Shown here in pieces: positions 12,245-24,300 of a stretch of DNA of 64,000 nucleotides; the first letter of the stretch is position 1, and the number at the start of each line of letters is the position of its first letter. Made by a program: the position numbers and the translations under genes. This DNA is from Pseudisothecium myosuroides (lineage: Eukaryota > Streptophyta > Bryopsida > Hypnales > Lembophyllaceae), in the NCBI GenBank assembly GCA_951799445.1, contig OX637291.1, positions 2,668,501 through 2,732,500 of the forward strand. The letters run 5' to 3'. The notes below the pieces were generated by a model. That model did not search any database. It saw nothing but the letters and a program-made list of their open reading frames with translations, and had not been told where the DNA came from.

Positions 12245-13180
12245 TTAAACCCCTAAAGTCCATTATTCCTACGAGGGACAAAAGGGACTTTAGGCAAGCT
12301 CCTACAATCTTAACATTTGTTGTAATTTTTTGAAACTTTTTGTAAAGATTTGAAAACAAATTAGCTTTTGAAAAATATAAAATTTTATTTCAATTGGTGC
12401 CCATGAGCAAAAGTTATGGCACAAAAAGTCCAAAATTTAGTTTGGTGGGAAGAAAAAACTTAAAATTAAAAGTCTCAATTAAAAGTTGTACAAATATTTT
12501 TCTTATTAAATGTATTTTAATTTGTCTAGGAAGCTTTGATTCATTTCATTTGGATTAGTGACGTAAAGGTTATGGAAAATCTTGTTTTGGGGGCAATTAA
12601 AACATATTCTTGAAAAAATAACTTGTAGGATTCCTTTTTGAATTCAATTTCACAATTTTTCAAAAAAAAGTTTCACAATGTCAAGATCTTGTGCTAGAAC
12701 AATCTTATCCTTGAGATTAACGTGTTTCAATTCCATCTTAAAGCTATTTTGTAACGGTTTAGTTTTTCCTTCAATCTTGAACCTACTTCTACTTAATATT
12801 TTTAATGAGTAAAACTTAAGAGCTTTTTCTTAAAGAAATAAATTATAGACTATAAACTCAATTTTTTAACATAAAATTTTAGAAATTTACAACTAGTAGT
12901 ACCAAAATCTTAAGCTAAAAAGATTCAAACTCACAAAATCTAGTCAAGCAAGGTGCAAAAAATTTGTTTTCTTTACTTTAAATGCAAATATCTTGCAATC
13001 AATGCTGTCAAAGTTTCTAAAATTTCTTCCACACATTTTTACACTTTTTTGGTGCAAGATCTTGTGGTTAGATATTAAAAAAAAAAAAATTTTAAAGTTT
13101 TTGCTCTTTGCAATAAAAATGGCAATTTCTAGTGGTTTTTGATGGAAAAAAGGCCTTGGGACTAGGGATTAAGGGGTTAA
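12245..13180 (+). mobile_element. TTAA-element copy D, near full length
   Basis: It starts TTAAACCCCTAAAG, with one extra A at the junction, and ends GGCCTTGGGACTAGGGATTAAGGGGTTAA. Length is 936 bp. Internal landmarks of the family are present: GGGACTTTAGGCAAGCTCC, TTCATTTCATTTGGAT and a TTTTTACACTTTTTTGGTG/CAAGATCTTGTGGTTAGAT block near the right end. There is no open frame of note. Confidence 0.8.
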
Positions 13181-14297
13181 GGGGACTTGAACTTTCATAA
13201 TAGAAGAATACGTATCATTTAAAAAAACTAAATGCCCTTATAAGTGATGTTTGACAAAATCACTACAAATTGATTAAACATACTAGGGCAACAAAAACAT
13301 AAATATATGTTGATCAACTCCAATTACAAAATAAAATGTTGAAGGATGAAATTCAATTCCTATATTTTTCAAATTTTGTAGAACTAATGCTTGAAGTTTG
13401 AAGTAAAAAAGAAGCAACCTTCAATCTTCTTAGGGTTTATAATGCTCAAGAAATATCTATATACCTAAAACAATGCTCAATGTAACTTTCAAATTAATTG
13501 GATACCATGAAATTTATGAATCAATAATCAATTCTTTAATTATTCATTCATTTTATATATATTCTTTACACTTGTTAAAAGACCAATTTTATATAATGAA
13601 CACATTCAATCCACTTGTAATCTCTTGCATCACTTTATAAACAAAAAAATCCACCTAAGTAAATGAATCATCTTTTGATTCATAGATAAATCATATTATC
13701 TTAAAAATAAATCACTTTTATTAGTAACATCATGTATTCAAACAATATCAAAGCAATTTATACAATGTGTATCCATATGAATTAAATCACATTAAAAATA
13801 CCAAAATGAGTCATTAAAGGAAAAAGTCTCATGACTAGTTTTCAAAAAGTGATTAAAATATTTTTTTATAGAGCCTACCATTTTATAGAGCTACAATTAC
13901 ATTTCAAAAATTATTTGAAATATTAGCATTTAAATTTGCAAATTTATTTATGAAATTATTAAAAAATTCATTTGCCAAAGTTTGAAGCTGTAAATTGGCC
14001 ATAATTGGTAGTAAGAAAATAGCAAATATTTTTTAATAATTAAATAATAATAATTGTATTTAAAAAAATTATAATTACAAATCTGTTGCAAAAAAAAATT
14101 CAAAAATTAAATATATTAAGGATTTAATTAATTATGGATTTAAAAAAAAATAAGCTACCAAATCTAATTTATAAATATTGTGAGAAATATTGAAGATAGC
14201 AATTGCAAAACAAACCGTACATATGTAATGCAAAATTCGTAATCTACATTTTTTGTTTATAAACCAAGGGTGGTTGTATGCTATAATCAAGTAGATC
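13181..14297. other. AT-rich intergenic, nothing recognised
   Basis: Low-complexity AT-rich DNA with many homopolymer runs. No gene or element was identified. Confidence 0.4.
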
Positions 14298-15237
14298 TTA
14301 ACCCCTAAAGGCCCATTGTCCCCTCGGGGGACAAATGGGATTTCGGGCAGGTACCTACAGGCTGAAATTTTGTCCTGATTTTTGAAACTTTATTCAAAGA
14401 TAGAAAAACTGATAAGCTTTGTGGGAATATAATTTTTTCCACAATCGGTGCCCGGGAACAATAGTTATGACCAAATAAGCTGAAAACAAGGGACGGCGGG
14501 TAGCCCGGGCAGCAGAAAAAAAATGGACAAAAATTAGATTTTTTTTTTTAAATATTTTTTTTCTGATAGATTATATTTTTGCCTATCTGGAAAGCTTTGA
14601 TTCATTTCATTTGGATATGTTATGAGAAAGTTATGGATATTCTTGTTTTTCGGGCAGTTAGAGCATCTTCTTGAAAAAAATAACTTGTAGGATTCATTTC
14701 TGAATGCAATTTTTCAAATTTTTCAAAATTTTTTTTTTGCATGGTGTAATTTACTTGCTAGAACAATCTCACCATTGGGATTCGTGCATTTTAATTTCAG
14801 CTAAAATATAAGAATATTTTAAATTTTCTTTCTATCTTGGACCTACTTCTACTTAACAATTTTTTTAAGAATGATAATTAAGTGTTTTTGAATTTATTTT
14901 TTTTCCTAGACTCTCAACTCAATTCTCTACAATAAAGATTTAAAGCTCAAAACGCTGTAGTGCAAAAATTTTAAGTTAAAAATGTTTAAAGCCAAAAAAT
15001 CTAGCCCCACAATGTGTTGAAAAACTTGTTTTTTTCACTTTAAACGCAGATATCTTGCCATCTGTGCGGTCAAAAATTCTGAAATTTTTTGTATACATTC
15101 TCATACTAGTTAGGTGTAAGATCCTACGGTTAGATGTTCAAAAAAAACATTTTTAATTTTTTTTTATACTTTGCTATAGAAATGGCAGTTTTCAGTGTTT
15201 TTTGGCAGAAAAAAGGCCTTGGGCGTTTAGGGGTTAA
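14298..15237 (+). mobile_element. TTAA-element copy E, full length (940 bp)
   Basis: This is one of the best-preserved copies. It starts TTAACCCCTAAAGGCCCATT, followed by a small GTCCCCTCGGGGGAC palindrome and GGGATTTCGGGCAGGT. It ends GGCCTTGGGCGTTTAGGGGTTAA. The outermost bases form a short terminal inverted repeat, CCCCTAAA(G/C)GCCC, bounded by TTAA. Sequence outside the TTAA differs from that at other copies, which places the edge exactly there. Longest open frames are under 70 codons, so it is non-autonomous. Confidence 0.85.
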
Positions 15238-15317
15238 ATTACTTATTGTGCACTCTTGTGCATTCAATGAGCAACTCTTGTCTACCATAATTGACAAAAT
15301 TTTGATTTCTAAATCAT

Positions 15318-16193
15318 TTAACCCCTAAAGCACCAAGGAGCCCACTTTGGGCTTTTTGAGAACTTCGACAAACTTTGTTGACTTTATAATTTGGAAGTTT
15401 TGCATGAAATTTGTAAGATGAATGCTATTGATTATAATCCACAAGTGAAGCTTTGTTTCGTCATTCCGATAAATATTGCAAAAGCTAGTAGTTTTTTTTT
15501 ATTTCAATGTCAAATCGGGCAGCAAAAAATATATTTAAAAAAAATATTAATTCATTTTTGGGGATTGTATAGATTGATTCATGCTCAAAAATATTTGAAA
15601 TATTCAATTCTAAATAATGAGGTAATTAAAAGTCATGAAGAGTTTTATTTTGCGGGCAATGAAGGTAGGCAAAGTTAGATTTTCTCTCAATTTTCAAAAT
15701 TTTCAAAAAATAATAAAATAAATGATATTAATTTTTTTTTTAAACATTTTTACCTTTAGGATTCATAATTTTTAATTTCTTATAGAAATCATTAGTAAAT
15801 TAGTTTTTTCTTTATTTCAATACTACAGTACTTTCTATTTTACAAATTCTTAAGATAAATATGAAAGCATTTTTGGTTACAATTTTTATATATTTTTTCA
15901 ATTCATTTTACAAAATATTGAGTAAATTCACAAATTATAGGACAAAGGAGTTTTTTCCTAAAAATGTTGAAAGACTGAAATTCACGTTTGGAAAGGGCTA
16001 CAAAAGCCTACATTTTGAGGTTTAGGCAAATTAAACTTGCAATCGGTAAGGATGTTCACTCTAAAAGTTTGGGACAATGTTTTTGAATGAGTTAAACAAA
16101 GTATCCTATGATTGAATTTGTTAAAAAATAAATATTGATAAAAATTTTGACCTTGCTTTGGAAACGATTGTTTTGAAGCAGTTTTGGGGTTAA
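15318..16193 (+). mobile_element. TTAA-element copy F, diverged (876 bp)
   Basis: It starts TTAACCCCTAAAGCACCAAG and ends GCAGTTTTGGGGTTAA. The interior is more diverged but keeps the GTCATGAAGAGTTTTATTTTGCGGGCAAT block shared with copies B and J. It lies only 80 bp from copy E in the same orientation. A 95-codon frame inside (15391-15678) has no family features. Confidence 0.65.
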
Positions 16194-17461
16194 AAATGTT
16201 TAGCAATAAATGATTAGTACGGAGTACAAAATTTAGAAGATCAAATTTTTTTTATTTATGTTTAAATAAAGAGTCTAATGAAATTTTAATTTTCCAAAAT
16301 AAATTATTTTTCAGATAAATTGATAAACAATTTTGAAACCTTTCAAATAATAACGATTTATTTAAAGAATGCTAATACTTTGAGAGAAAAAAAAAATCCA
16401 ATTTTAATTTTATATTGGGATTTTTATAATAAAAAACACCTAAATATTTTCATAACCACACTCAAAAATTTAGTTTCCAAAAGAATTACTAATATAGAAA
16501 AATAATGAATCATCAAAAATGTATACATTTAAAAATAATCCAACTACCTCTTAAAATTAGAAATAATATGATTTTGAATTTAAAGTAGTATAACAATGCA
16601 CTAGTCTTTTACTAAATGCCTCATTTTAAACTAGGAAAGTTATTAATGTTCTTTTAAATTTTCAAAATTTTCAATAAATACTTTGATGGTCTATTTGCAT
16701 AAGGGTTTTTTTTCAAAATAGTTGATCACAATTTAATAGGTGATCATTTGAAAATCCTAAAAAACAATGAAAAGAAGTACATTGGGATATGAAAACTTGT
16801 GCATTGGTCATACTATGTAATTGCCCTCAATACAAAATCACTTATCCTAATTCTTGACTATAGTATATCTTTACAAGACTTCAAATTAGGAAGTAAATTA
16901 ATACATTTAGGAATTCACTTTGTTTTTCCAAGATCACTTTTAGTCCCTTCCATGTTCTTAGTATTTTTTAAAACAAAATTAAAGGGTCTTAATATGCAAC
17001 TGAATGCTTATGTCATATTAGTTGCATGTGTTTGAACTCAAAGTCAATAGATAGGTCAAATTTAAAAACATCTCAATTAAACAATATTGGACCCCTCAAT
17101 ACTAGATGTAATTACATTCTATATATATATATAATGCATGATTGCTACTCCTTTAAAAACAACAATGCTAGAACATGAGCGTATAGACGTGAGCCTACAA
17201 GCTAGCCTTGAACCTAGTTGTATGTATGTGCCAGCAACCACTTGAAGGTGATTATAACATTTGTACCTATGATATAGGTACACTATAACATGAAAAGAAT
17301 CTACAATATAGGTACCTATAAAATAGATACCTATAACTATAGAAAATGTCTACAATATAGATTCTTATGCTCATAGACTTATAGATTTTATGCTCATTCT
17401 CTCTTTAAAATGAGTTTTAATTAGAAAGTAGACTTTCTTTTCTCATTCAATAAATCACTTT
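16194..17461. other. AT-rich intergenic, nothing recognised
   Basis: No gene is seen. Short reiterations of GATATAGGTAC/ATAGATACCTATA occur around 17270-17340 as degenerate low-complexity repeats. Confidence 0.4.
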
Positions 17462-18388
17462 TTAATCCCTAAAGGACTGTTGTCCCTTTGAGGAACAAAT
17501 GTGATTTTGGCAAGTACCTACGGGCTGAATTTTTGTCCTAATTTTTTGAAACTTTTTTTGAAGATAGAAAAATTGATAAGCTTTGTGGGAATATAATTTT
17601 TTTTTACAATCGGTGCTCGGGAACAAAAGTTATGACCAAATAAGCTCAAAATAGGGGATGGAGGGCAAGCCGGGCAGCAAAAAAAAAAATCAAAAATTTG
17701 AATTTGAATTTTTTGAATTTTTTTTTCTCATAGATTATATTTTTGTCTATTTGGAAAGCTTTGATTCATTTCATTTGGATTTGTTATGAAGAAGGTTATG
17801 GACATTCTTGTTTTTTGGGCAGTTAGAGCAGCTTTTTGAAAAAAATAATTTGTAAGATTCATTTCTGAATGCAATTTTTGCAATTTTTCAAAAAAAATAA
17901 ATTTGCATGGTTGAGTTTACTTGCTAAAACAATCTCACCATTAGGATTAGTGAATTTTAATTCCATCTAAAAGATATTAATATTTTAGATTTTCCTTCTA
18001 CTTCTACTTAATAATTTTTTTAAGAATAAAAATTAAGTTTTTTTGAATGTTTTTTTCCCCTAGATTCTTAACTCAATTCTCCACTATAAAGATTTAAAGC
18101 TCAAAACTCTGTAGTGCAAAAAATTTAAGTTAAAAATGTTCAAAGTTATAAAATCTAGTCTTGCAAGGTGCCGAAAAACTTGTTTTTTCCACTTCAAATG
18201 CAAATATCTTGCAATCTGTGTGGTCAAAAATTCTGAAATTTTTTCCACACTTTTTTATACTAGTTAGGTGTAAGATTCTACAGTTAGATGTGGAAAAAAA
18301 ATTTAATTTTTTTTTTAATCTTTGCTATAGAATTGGCAGTTTTGAGTGCTTTTTGGCAGAAAAAAGGCCTCGGTCTTTTAGGGGTCAA
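17462..18388 (+). mobile_element. TTAA-element copy G (927 bp)
   Basis: It starts TTAATCCCTAAAGGACTG and ends GGCCTCGGTCTTTTAGGGGTCAA, so both boundaries carry one substitution from the consensus. The interior is collinear with copy E throughout (CGGTGCTCGGGAACAAAAGT, TTCATTTCATTTGGATTTGT, TAGTTAGGTGTAAGATTCTAC). It is non-coding. Confidence 0.8.
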
Positions 18389-19787
18389 TATTAAAAAATA
18401 GAAGAAATACAAATAGTGTTGCCTCTTTTGAATGGATAATAACTCCTACTCATTTCACTCATTGAATAAGTGAATGATTTAATTGATATGCATATATTCT
18501 ATGAATTAATTGAATATCCCTCCATGTATATTTATTTTGAACATGTTAGATTGCAATTGATGTGACATAACAACCGCATCCATATTCCATTTATGTATTT
18601 GTATCCATAACTTCTACATTATAATTTTGTATTCCATATTCCTGTATTGATACCTATACCCATATATTGTATTGCATTAGTATTACAAATCAAGCATCCA
18701 TATTTTGTATACCATATCCATATATATTGCATATGTATTCCATATACCATATCCATATAAAAAAATGGTTTTGGTTTTGAGGGATGTGAAGGTAAATCAA
18801 ATGTTTTATTTTTTAATTAAAAGGGAAGCAAGTCAATGTCTACCTCTTTTAAAGGGATAATAAGTCAGAATAGTGGTGCCCAAGTTCTATCCATAAATAA
18901 GCCTTTGGCATTAGATGACACACTCGATTTGTGTCATGTGAAGAAATTTGGCCTACACAACGCGTCATTTTCATTGATCAAAGACACATCCTATTGAGCT
19001 TAAGCATTCAATCCAAACAATAATATGTTTATGAAGACTAGTTATTATAAAGTTGCAAACTTGAACTTGAAGGACCTTACTTTTTGAAAAAGGTATAGAA
19101 AAAACATAGTTGCCCATCGAAAATATAGTGGAAAAATGCATTTACAATGTATTCAATTCACATGACAATGATGCCTAGAAAGTGATTTATAGATAAATCA
19201 CAGCCACACCACTTGTTTTAATTGCTTGTCTATATAATTTTCATAAAAGTGAAACTAAATTATAATGTTTTTAGTTTGAACGAATATATCCTATGCAATT
19301 CCCACAACCATTAGCATGCTATTTGTAATTGCCACAAAAGTGATAGCTAAGTCAATCCTAAATCTCCTTTCATACATAGCATTGACATTTAACATCATAT
19401 GTGTGCTATTAATTTATGAATTGTATTTTCTTTTCTTTTTGTTTGGCATATGAAAATAACACAAGTATCGACAATTTTTTTTTAAAAGTAAAAATAAAGT
19501 ATCAGCAAATAATTTTAAAAAATAAACGTAAAAATCAAACAAAATAAAAATAAAATATTATTAAATATTTTATAAAAATAAAAATAAAAATATCAGTGCA
19601 ATGATGTTGTAGCTAAAGTGTTTTCAATATAGTTTGCCAATCTACAAACCTAATGGCTTGATGGCTCTCCACAACAAATTTTATAATTTTTGTCTATTTT
19701 ATAGTTTTTATAAAAACTTCGAAATTCAATAGAATTAATCATAAAATGAATCCTAATTTATAGAAGGGGTGTTAGAGGAAGGTTTAA
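18389..19787. other. AT-rich intergenic with degenerate ATATCCATA runs
   Basis: No gene is seen. Around 18570-18765 there is a low-complexity tract rich in TATCCATA/CCATATTC motifs, probably a decayed microsatellite. Confidence 0.4.
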
Positions 19788-20718
19788 TTAACCCCTAGAG
19801 GCCCAAGGCATTTTCTGGCTCCGAAACCACTGAAAACTGCCATTTCTGCTGCGATCACTCTCTAAACCAAAAAAAACTTTTTTTTAAGAATCTAACCATA
19901 GGATCTTGTACTTCACTTGTCTCAAATCATGTGGTAAAAATTTCATGAAGTTTGGCCGTACGGATTGGAAGACATTAGCGTTTGAAGTTGGAAAAAGAGG
20001 ATTTTTTGAACTCTAGATTGCAATTTCAGATGACTTTGACGGCCATTTGTGGATTTTTTTTGCACTACACACCATAAAGTTAAAATTTTTTGTGTTGAAC
20101 ATTTGAGTTGAGAGTCGGGGAAAAAAATTTCAGAATGTCAAAACTTGATTTTCACATATAAAAAAATTGTTAAGTAGAAATAGGTTCAAAATTGAACAAA
20201 ACACTAAATCTTCAATAGCTCTTAGATGGAATTAAAAAACCATAGTCCCAACGGTGGGATTGTTCTTGCAAACAAACTTAACCTTTTCAAAAAAAAAAAT
20301 TTGAAAAATTTCGAAAATTGCATTCAAAAATGAATTTTATAAGTTGTTTTTTGAAGAAGATGCTTAGATTGCCCCAAAAACAAGATTGTCCATAACTTTC
20401 TCATTCTGAGTCCAATTAGAATGAATCAAAGCTTCAAATATAGACAAAAACATGATCTTTGAGAAAAAAAAATCAAAAAAAAAAAATTTCAATTTTTTAA
20501 AGTTTTTTTTCCTACCCGGCAAACTGCTTTTTTGACTTCAGGCGGCATAACTTTTTTTCCCGGGCACCAATTGAAAAAAAAATTATATTTTTGGAAAGCT
20601 AATGTGATTTCCTATCTTCAAAAAAAGTTTCAAAAAATTAGGTCGAAATTTCAGGTTGCACGAGCCTGCCCGAAATCCCAAGTGTCCCCCGAGGGGACTT
20701 TGGGCCTTTAGGGGTTAA
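19788..20718 (-). mobile_element. TTAA-element copy H, full length, reverse orientation (931 bp)
   Basis: It starts TTAACCCCTAGAGGCCCAAG and ends GTCCCCCGAGGGGACTTTGG followed by GCCTTTAGGGGTTAA, giving clear inverted termini inside TTAA. Reversed, it is very close to copy N (61141), including the CTCATGCGACCTGAAATTTCG region; H and N form a younger subfamily. It is non-coding. Confidence 0.87.
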
Positions 20719-21056
20719 GAATAGTATAAAAGAAACATAGTACCAAACTCCATGAGACCAAGTTTGGGTGCTTCAAGGAGTTTTATCCTATAGATTTTCT
20801 CAAACTCAAACTCCTAGTTTCTCATTGCTAGCTTTGTGCGCACACACTCCCGGAGGACTTTTTTTTTTTTTACAACACCAAGCATGCTCCATCTGCCCCT
20901 CGGTTTAGAAAATCTCCATGTACATCACAAACAAAACAAAACAAGCACCTACCAATGGAAATTGTCCATGTGTTTCAAAAAAACAAAAAACAAAAACAAT
21001 TGTCTTAACAGTATATAGAAGATCCCAAAATTCAAAGATAGAATCTATGAAACCTC
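20719..21056. other. spacer between TTAA element H and the copia element
   Basis: No gene is seen. Before the copia insertion this was upstream DNA of the gene that now starts at 27210. Confidence 0.4.
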
Positions 21057-21061
21057 GTTCA

Positions 21062-21260
21062 TGTTGAGATAAGATAACGATCCTAGTTAACTTAGGTTAA
21101 GTGAGACTTAGGATAAGGTAAAAGTAGATCTCACTACTAGTGACACTACTAGTGATACCTCCTATATATGTATGATCATGTAACCCTAATGATGATTACT
21201 TTGAGAACTTCTTATTGCATTATATATTTTCTGTGTCTATGCTCTGCTTCCTTCGCAACA
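21062..21260 (+). repeat. 5' LTR of the copia element
   Basis: A TG...CA-bounded, 199-bp repeat nearly identical to 25894-26092. A possible TATA box (CTATATATG, around 21162) would start retroelement transcription. Confidence 0.96.
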
Positions 21261-21278
21261 CGTTATCAGCACGATTTG
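21261..21278 (+). promoter_or_regulatory. probable primer-binding site of the copia element
   Basis: CGTTATCAGCACGA directly follows the 5' LTR. The core TTATCAG resembles the TGGTATCAG complement of the initiator Met tRNA 3' end used by many plant copia elements. The match is partial, so the tRNA identity is inferred from position. Confidence 0.6.
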
Positions 21279-21342
21279 TCTCTCGTTTTGCTATTCTCTT
21301 TTTCTATTTTCTTTTCCACTATTGTCTTTAGCTACGATAGCT

Positions 21343-24300
21343 ATGGCGGATAAGAAGTCACCGCGGGAGAATAGCTCCCGGGTACAACCACTTTTGTTTG
21401 ATGCTCTTGAAGCAGATGGTAGCAATTACATGGAGTGGAGTATAGATGTGAAAGCGTACTTTTATTTGGAGGGGTTGGACGATGCGATCGATGATGAACC
21501 AGAGGCGGATTTTCCAATGTCATCCAAGTGGAAAGCTTTGCTTGTTCTTCGCCGCCACCTTCACACCTCTCTTCGACAGCAATACATCCAAGTTGACAAC
21601 CTGGCGGAGCTATGGCGTCAACTTCACATTCGGTTTTATCATGAGCGCACTATCTTTCTTCCCCAAGCTCAAAATGATTGGATTGCTCTTCGTGTTCTTG
21701 ATTTCCCTGATTTCCTTTCCTTCAACGCTGAATTGCATCGTATTACTGCTCAACTTCGTCTTTGTGGAGATAGGATTACAGATAGGGAGCTCATAGATAA
21801 AACCCTATTCACTTTTCCTCCTGCTTCTGCCCTCCTAGCTCAGCAGTATAGGAATATGAAGTTTACGACACATTCCGAAATAATGTCTTATCTCTTGCTT
21901 GCTAAAAAACAGCACCAGCTTCTACTCAAAAACGCAGAAGCAAAACCCGCTCGAGAGGCTCACACTTCTGAGATCTCGAGACAGCAACCACGAGGAACAA
22001 GGAAACAACAACGGTTGCCAAATCAGCAACACCCTAGAGATAAGTCAAACTCTTATAGACCCTCTTTTGATAGAGTCTCTCGATACTCAGATTGTTTTTC
22101 TAATCGTGATTATTGCTCTTCTCAATTGAACGATAGATCTTCTAATAGAACCTTTGATAGGAAGTCATCTTTTTCACGTGACGATCGTACTTGTCACAAG
22201 TGTGGCCGTAAAGGGCATATCGCTCGATACTGCCGCACTCCTGCGTACTACGTTAGTATGTACAAAGAGTTAGAGAAATTTAGAAATGAAAAGAGGGAGG
22301 CTCATTCGCTCGACGCTCCTTCCTCTTCCAATGTAAATATCGAAAATTACATGGTGCATATCTCCAAAGAGTCAGCTCCTACAGATGTAGCTCTTATAGA
22401 TAGTGCCACGACGCATACAATTCTTAGAGATCCGAAATATTTCACATTTGCTAGCCGTGATAGAACCTGGCAGACTTGTGATATCGTCACAATTGCTGGA
22501 AGTCGGAACTTTCGGTTCCGAGAGGGCCAGGCAACTATAGTATTGCTTGGGGGGACCCCCCTCCTGTGTGAAAAAGCAATGTATGCCCCTGATGCTCACC
22601 GGAGCCTGATCAGCTACCGTGATTTACGGGCTAATAGGATGGATGTCTCCACTGTATTGGATGACCATAAAGAAGTATTGGAACTCAGGCAAGGTCAGCA
22701 ACTCCTTGCCACCGCTAACGCAGGAGTTACTGGCCTATACGAGTTATTGATAAGCCCTCCTAAGGAGTCAGCTTTCCACTTCTCTACTTCGGTAGGAGAT
22801 GATGAAGAGTACTGGGAACTCAGGCAAGGCCGACAGTCCCTTGCCACTGCGAAAGCAGGAGTCAATGGAATAGTATGTGAGAGCAACTCTGCTTTGATAC
22901 CCCCCTCTACAGGTAAGACTGGATTGTGGCATAGTCGGTTGGGCCATCCAGGCACCACTATGTTGAGGAGGATGTTACCTTTGTTGGAAGGACACAATTT
23001 GTGCACTAGTGATGCTGACAAGATTGGAAGCTGCGCGGCATGTTCACAAGGAAAGCTTATTAAGCGCCCTTCACATTGGAAGCTACCAACGGAACTCCCT
23101 CCTATGTTACAGCGTCTACAAGGTGATGTATGCGGACCAATTACTCCATCTTCTGGACCATTTCAATATTTTCTTGTGCTTGTTGATGCTTCAGGCAAAC
23201 ACTCGGAGGTGTCCTTGCTTAGCACCCGAAACATGGTGTTTTCAAAGCTTTTGGCTATGATTATTAAGTTTCGGACTCATCATCCGGACCATCCTGTGAA
23301 GAGTTTGAGGATGGACAATGCCCAAGAATTCCGCTCTCATGCCTTTGAGGATTATTGTACTGCTAATAGGATTTCACTTACATACTCTGTACCATATGAA
23401 CATTCACAAAATGGATTGGCGGAGGCATATATCAAGAAGATTCAACTCATCACTCGGCCTTTATTGATCCATGCCAAGTTGCCTCCTACAATGTGGGGAC
23501 ATGCAATTCTACATGCAGCTACACTACTCAGGTTTTGTCCTACCTTGTTCAATACTCAGTCTTCTTTCGAGTTAATATCCGGACGCGTCCCCAATGTTTT
23601 CCATTTTCGTGTATTTGGCTGTAGAGTATGGATTCCGGTTTCTGAACCTCATAGGAAAACGATAGGTAGTCACCGTCAAGAAGGGATCTATGTTGGTTTT
23701 GATTCCCCTAGCATCATTCGATATGTTTCACCTTCATCAAGCACTCTACTACGTGCTAGATTTTCCAATTGTCATTTTGAAGAGTATAGTTTCCCTTCTC
23801 TACCCAATGTCAAGTCCCCTGCTTTAGATATTTGGGCACCCGAAACCATCATTCAAAACCCTGACCCCCGCACAGCCTTAGCTGAGTCTGAGGTTAAGAA
23901 ACTTATTCATTTACAATTCCTTGCAAACAAGTTACCAGATGGCTTTAGTGATGGTCCCCGAATTACTAGAAATCCTCTCCTTGGTACAGGACTTATCCCC
24001 ATTAGTGTCATTCCTTCTAAGCGTACGATTGACCCTATTGCTTCTATATCTAAGAAACCTCACCCTCATCATGTCACCTTACATAGTGATGCACTTTTCT
24101 CACCTGATGATAATTCACAATTTTCTTCTTTCCCTGAAGATGGTTCATCCGTGACCGCCTTCATTACTCGGATACTTAGTGATGATCCTGACCCACTCAC
24201 GTTAGATGAAGCAAAATCTAGCCCTGACTGGCCAAAATGGCAAGTTGCACTTGCTGCCGAATATTCTTCTTTTAGAAAACATGAAGTCTTTGGTCCTTTG

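Noticed and set aside
21322..21342. TTG start seven codons upstream of the copia ATG
   Set aside because: A non-ATG start with no supporting context. The ATG at 21343 is the first in frame.
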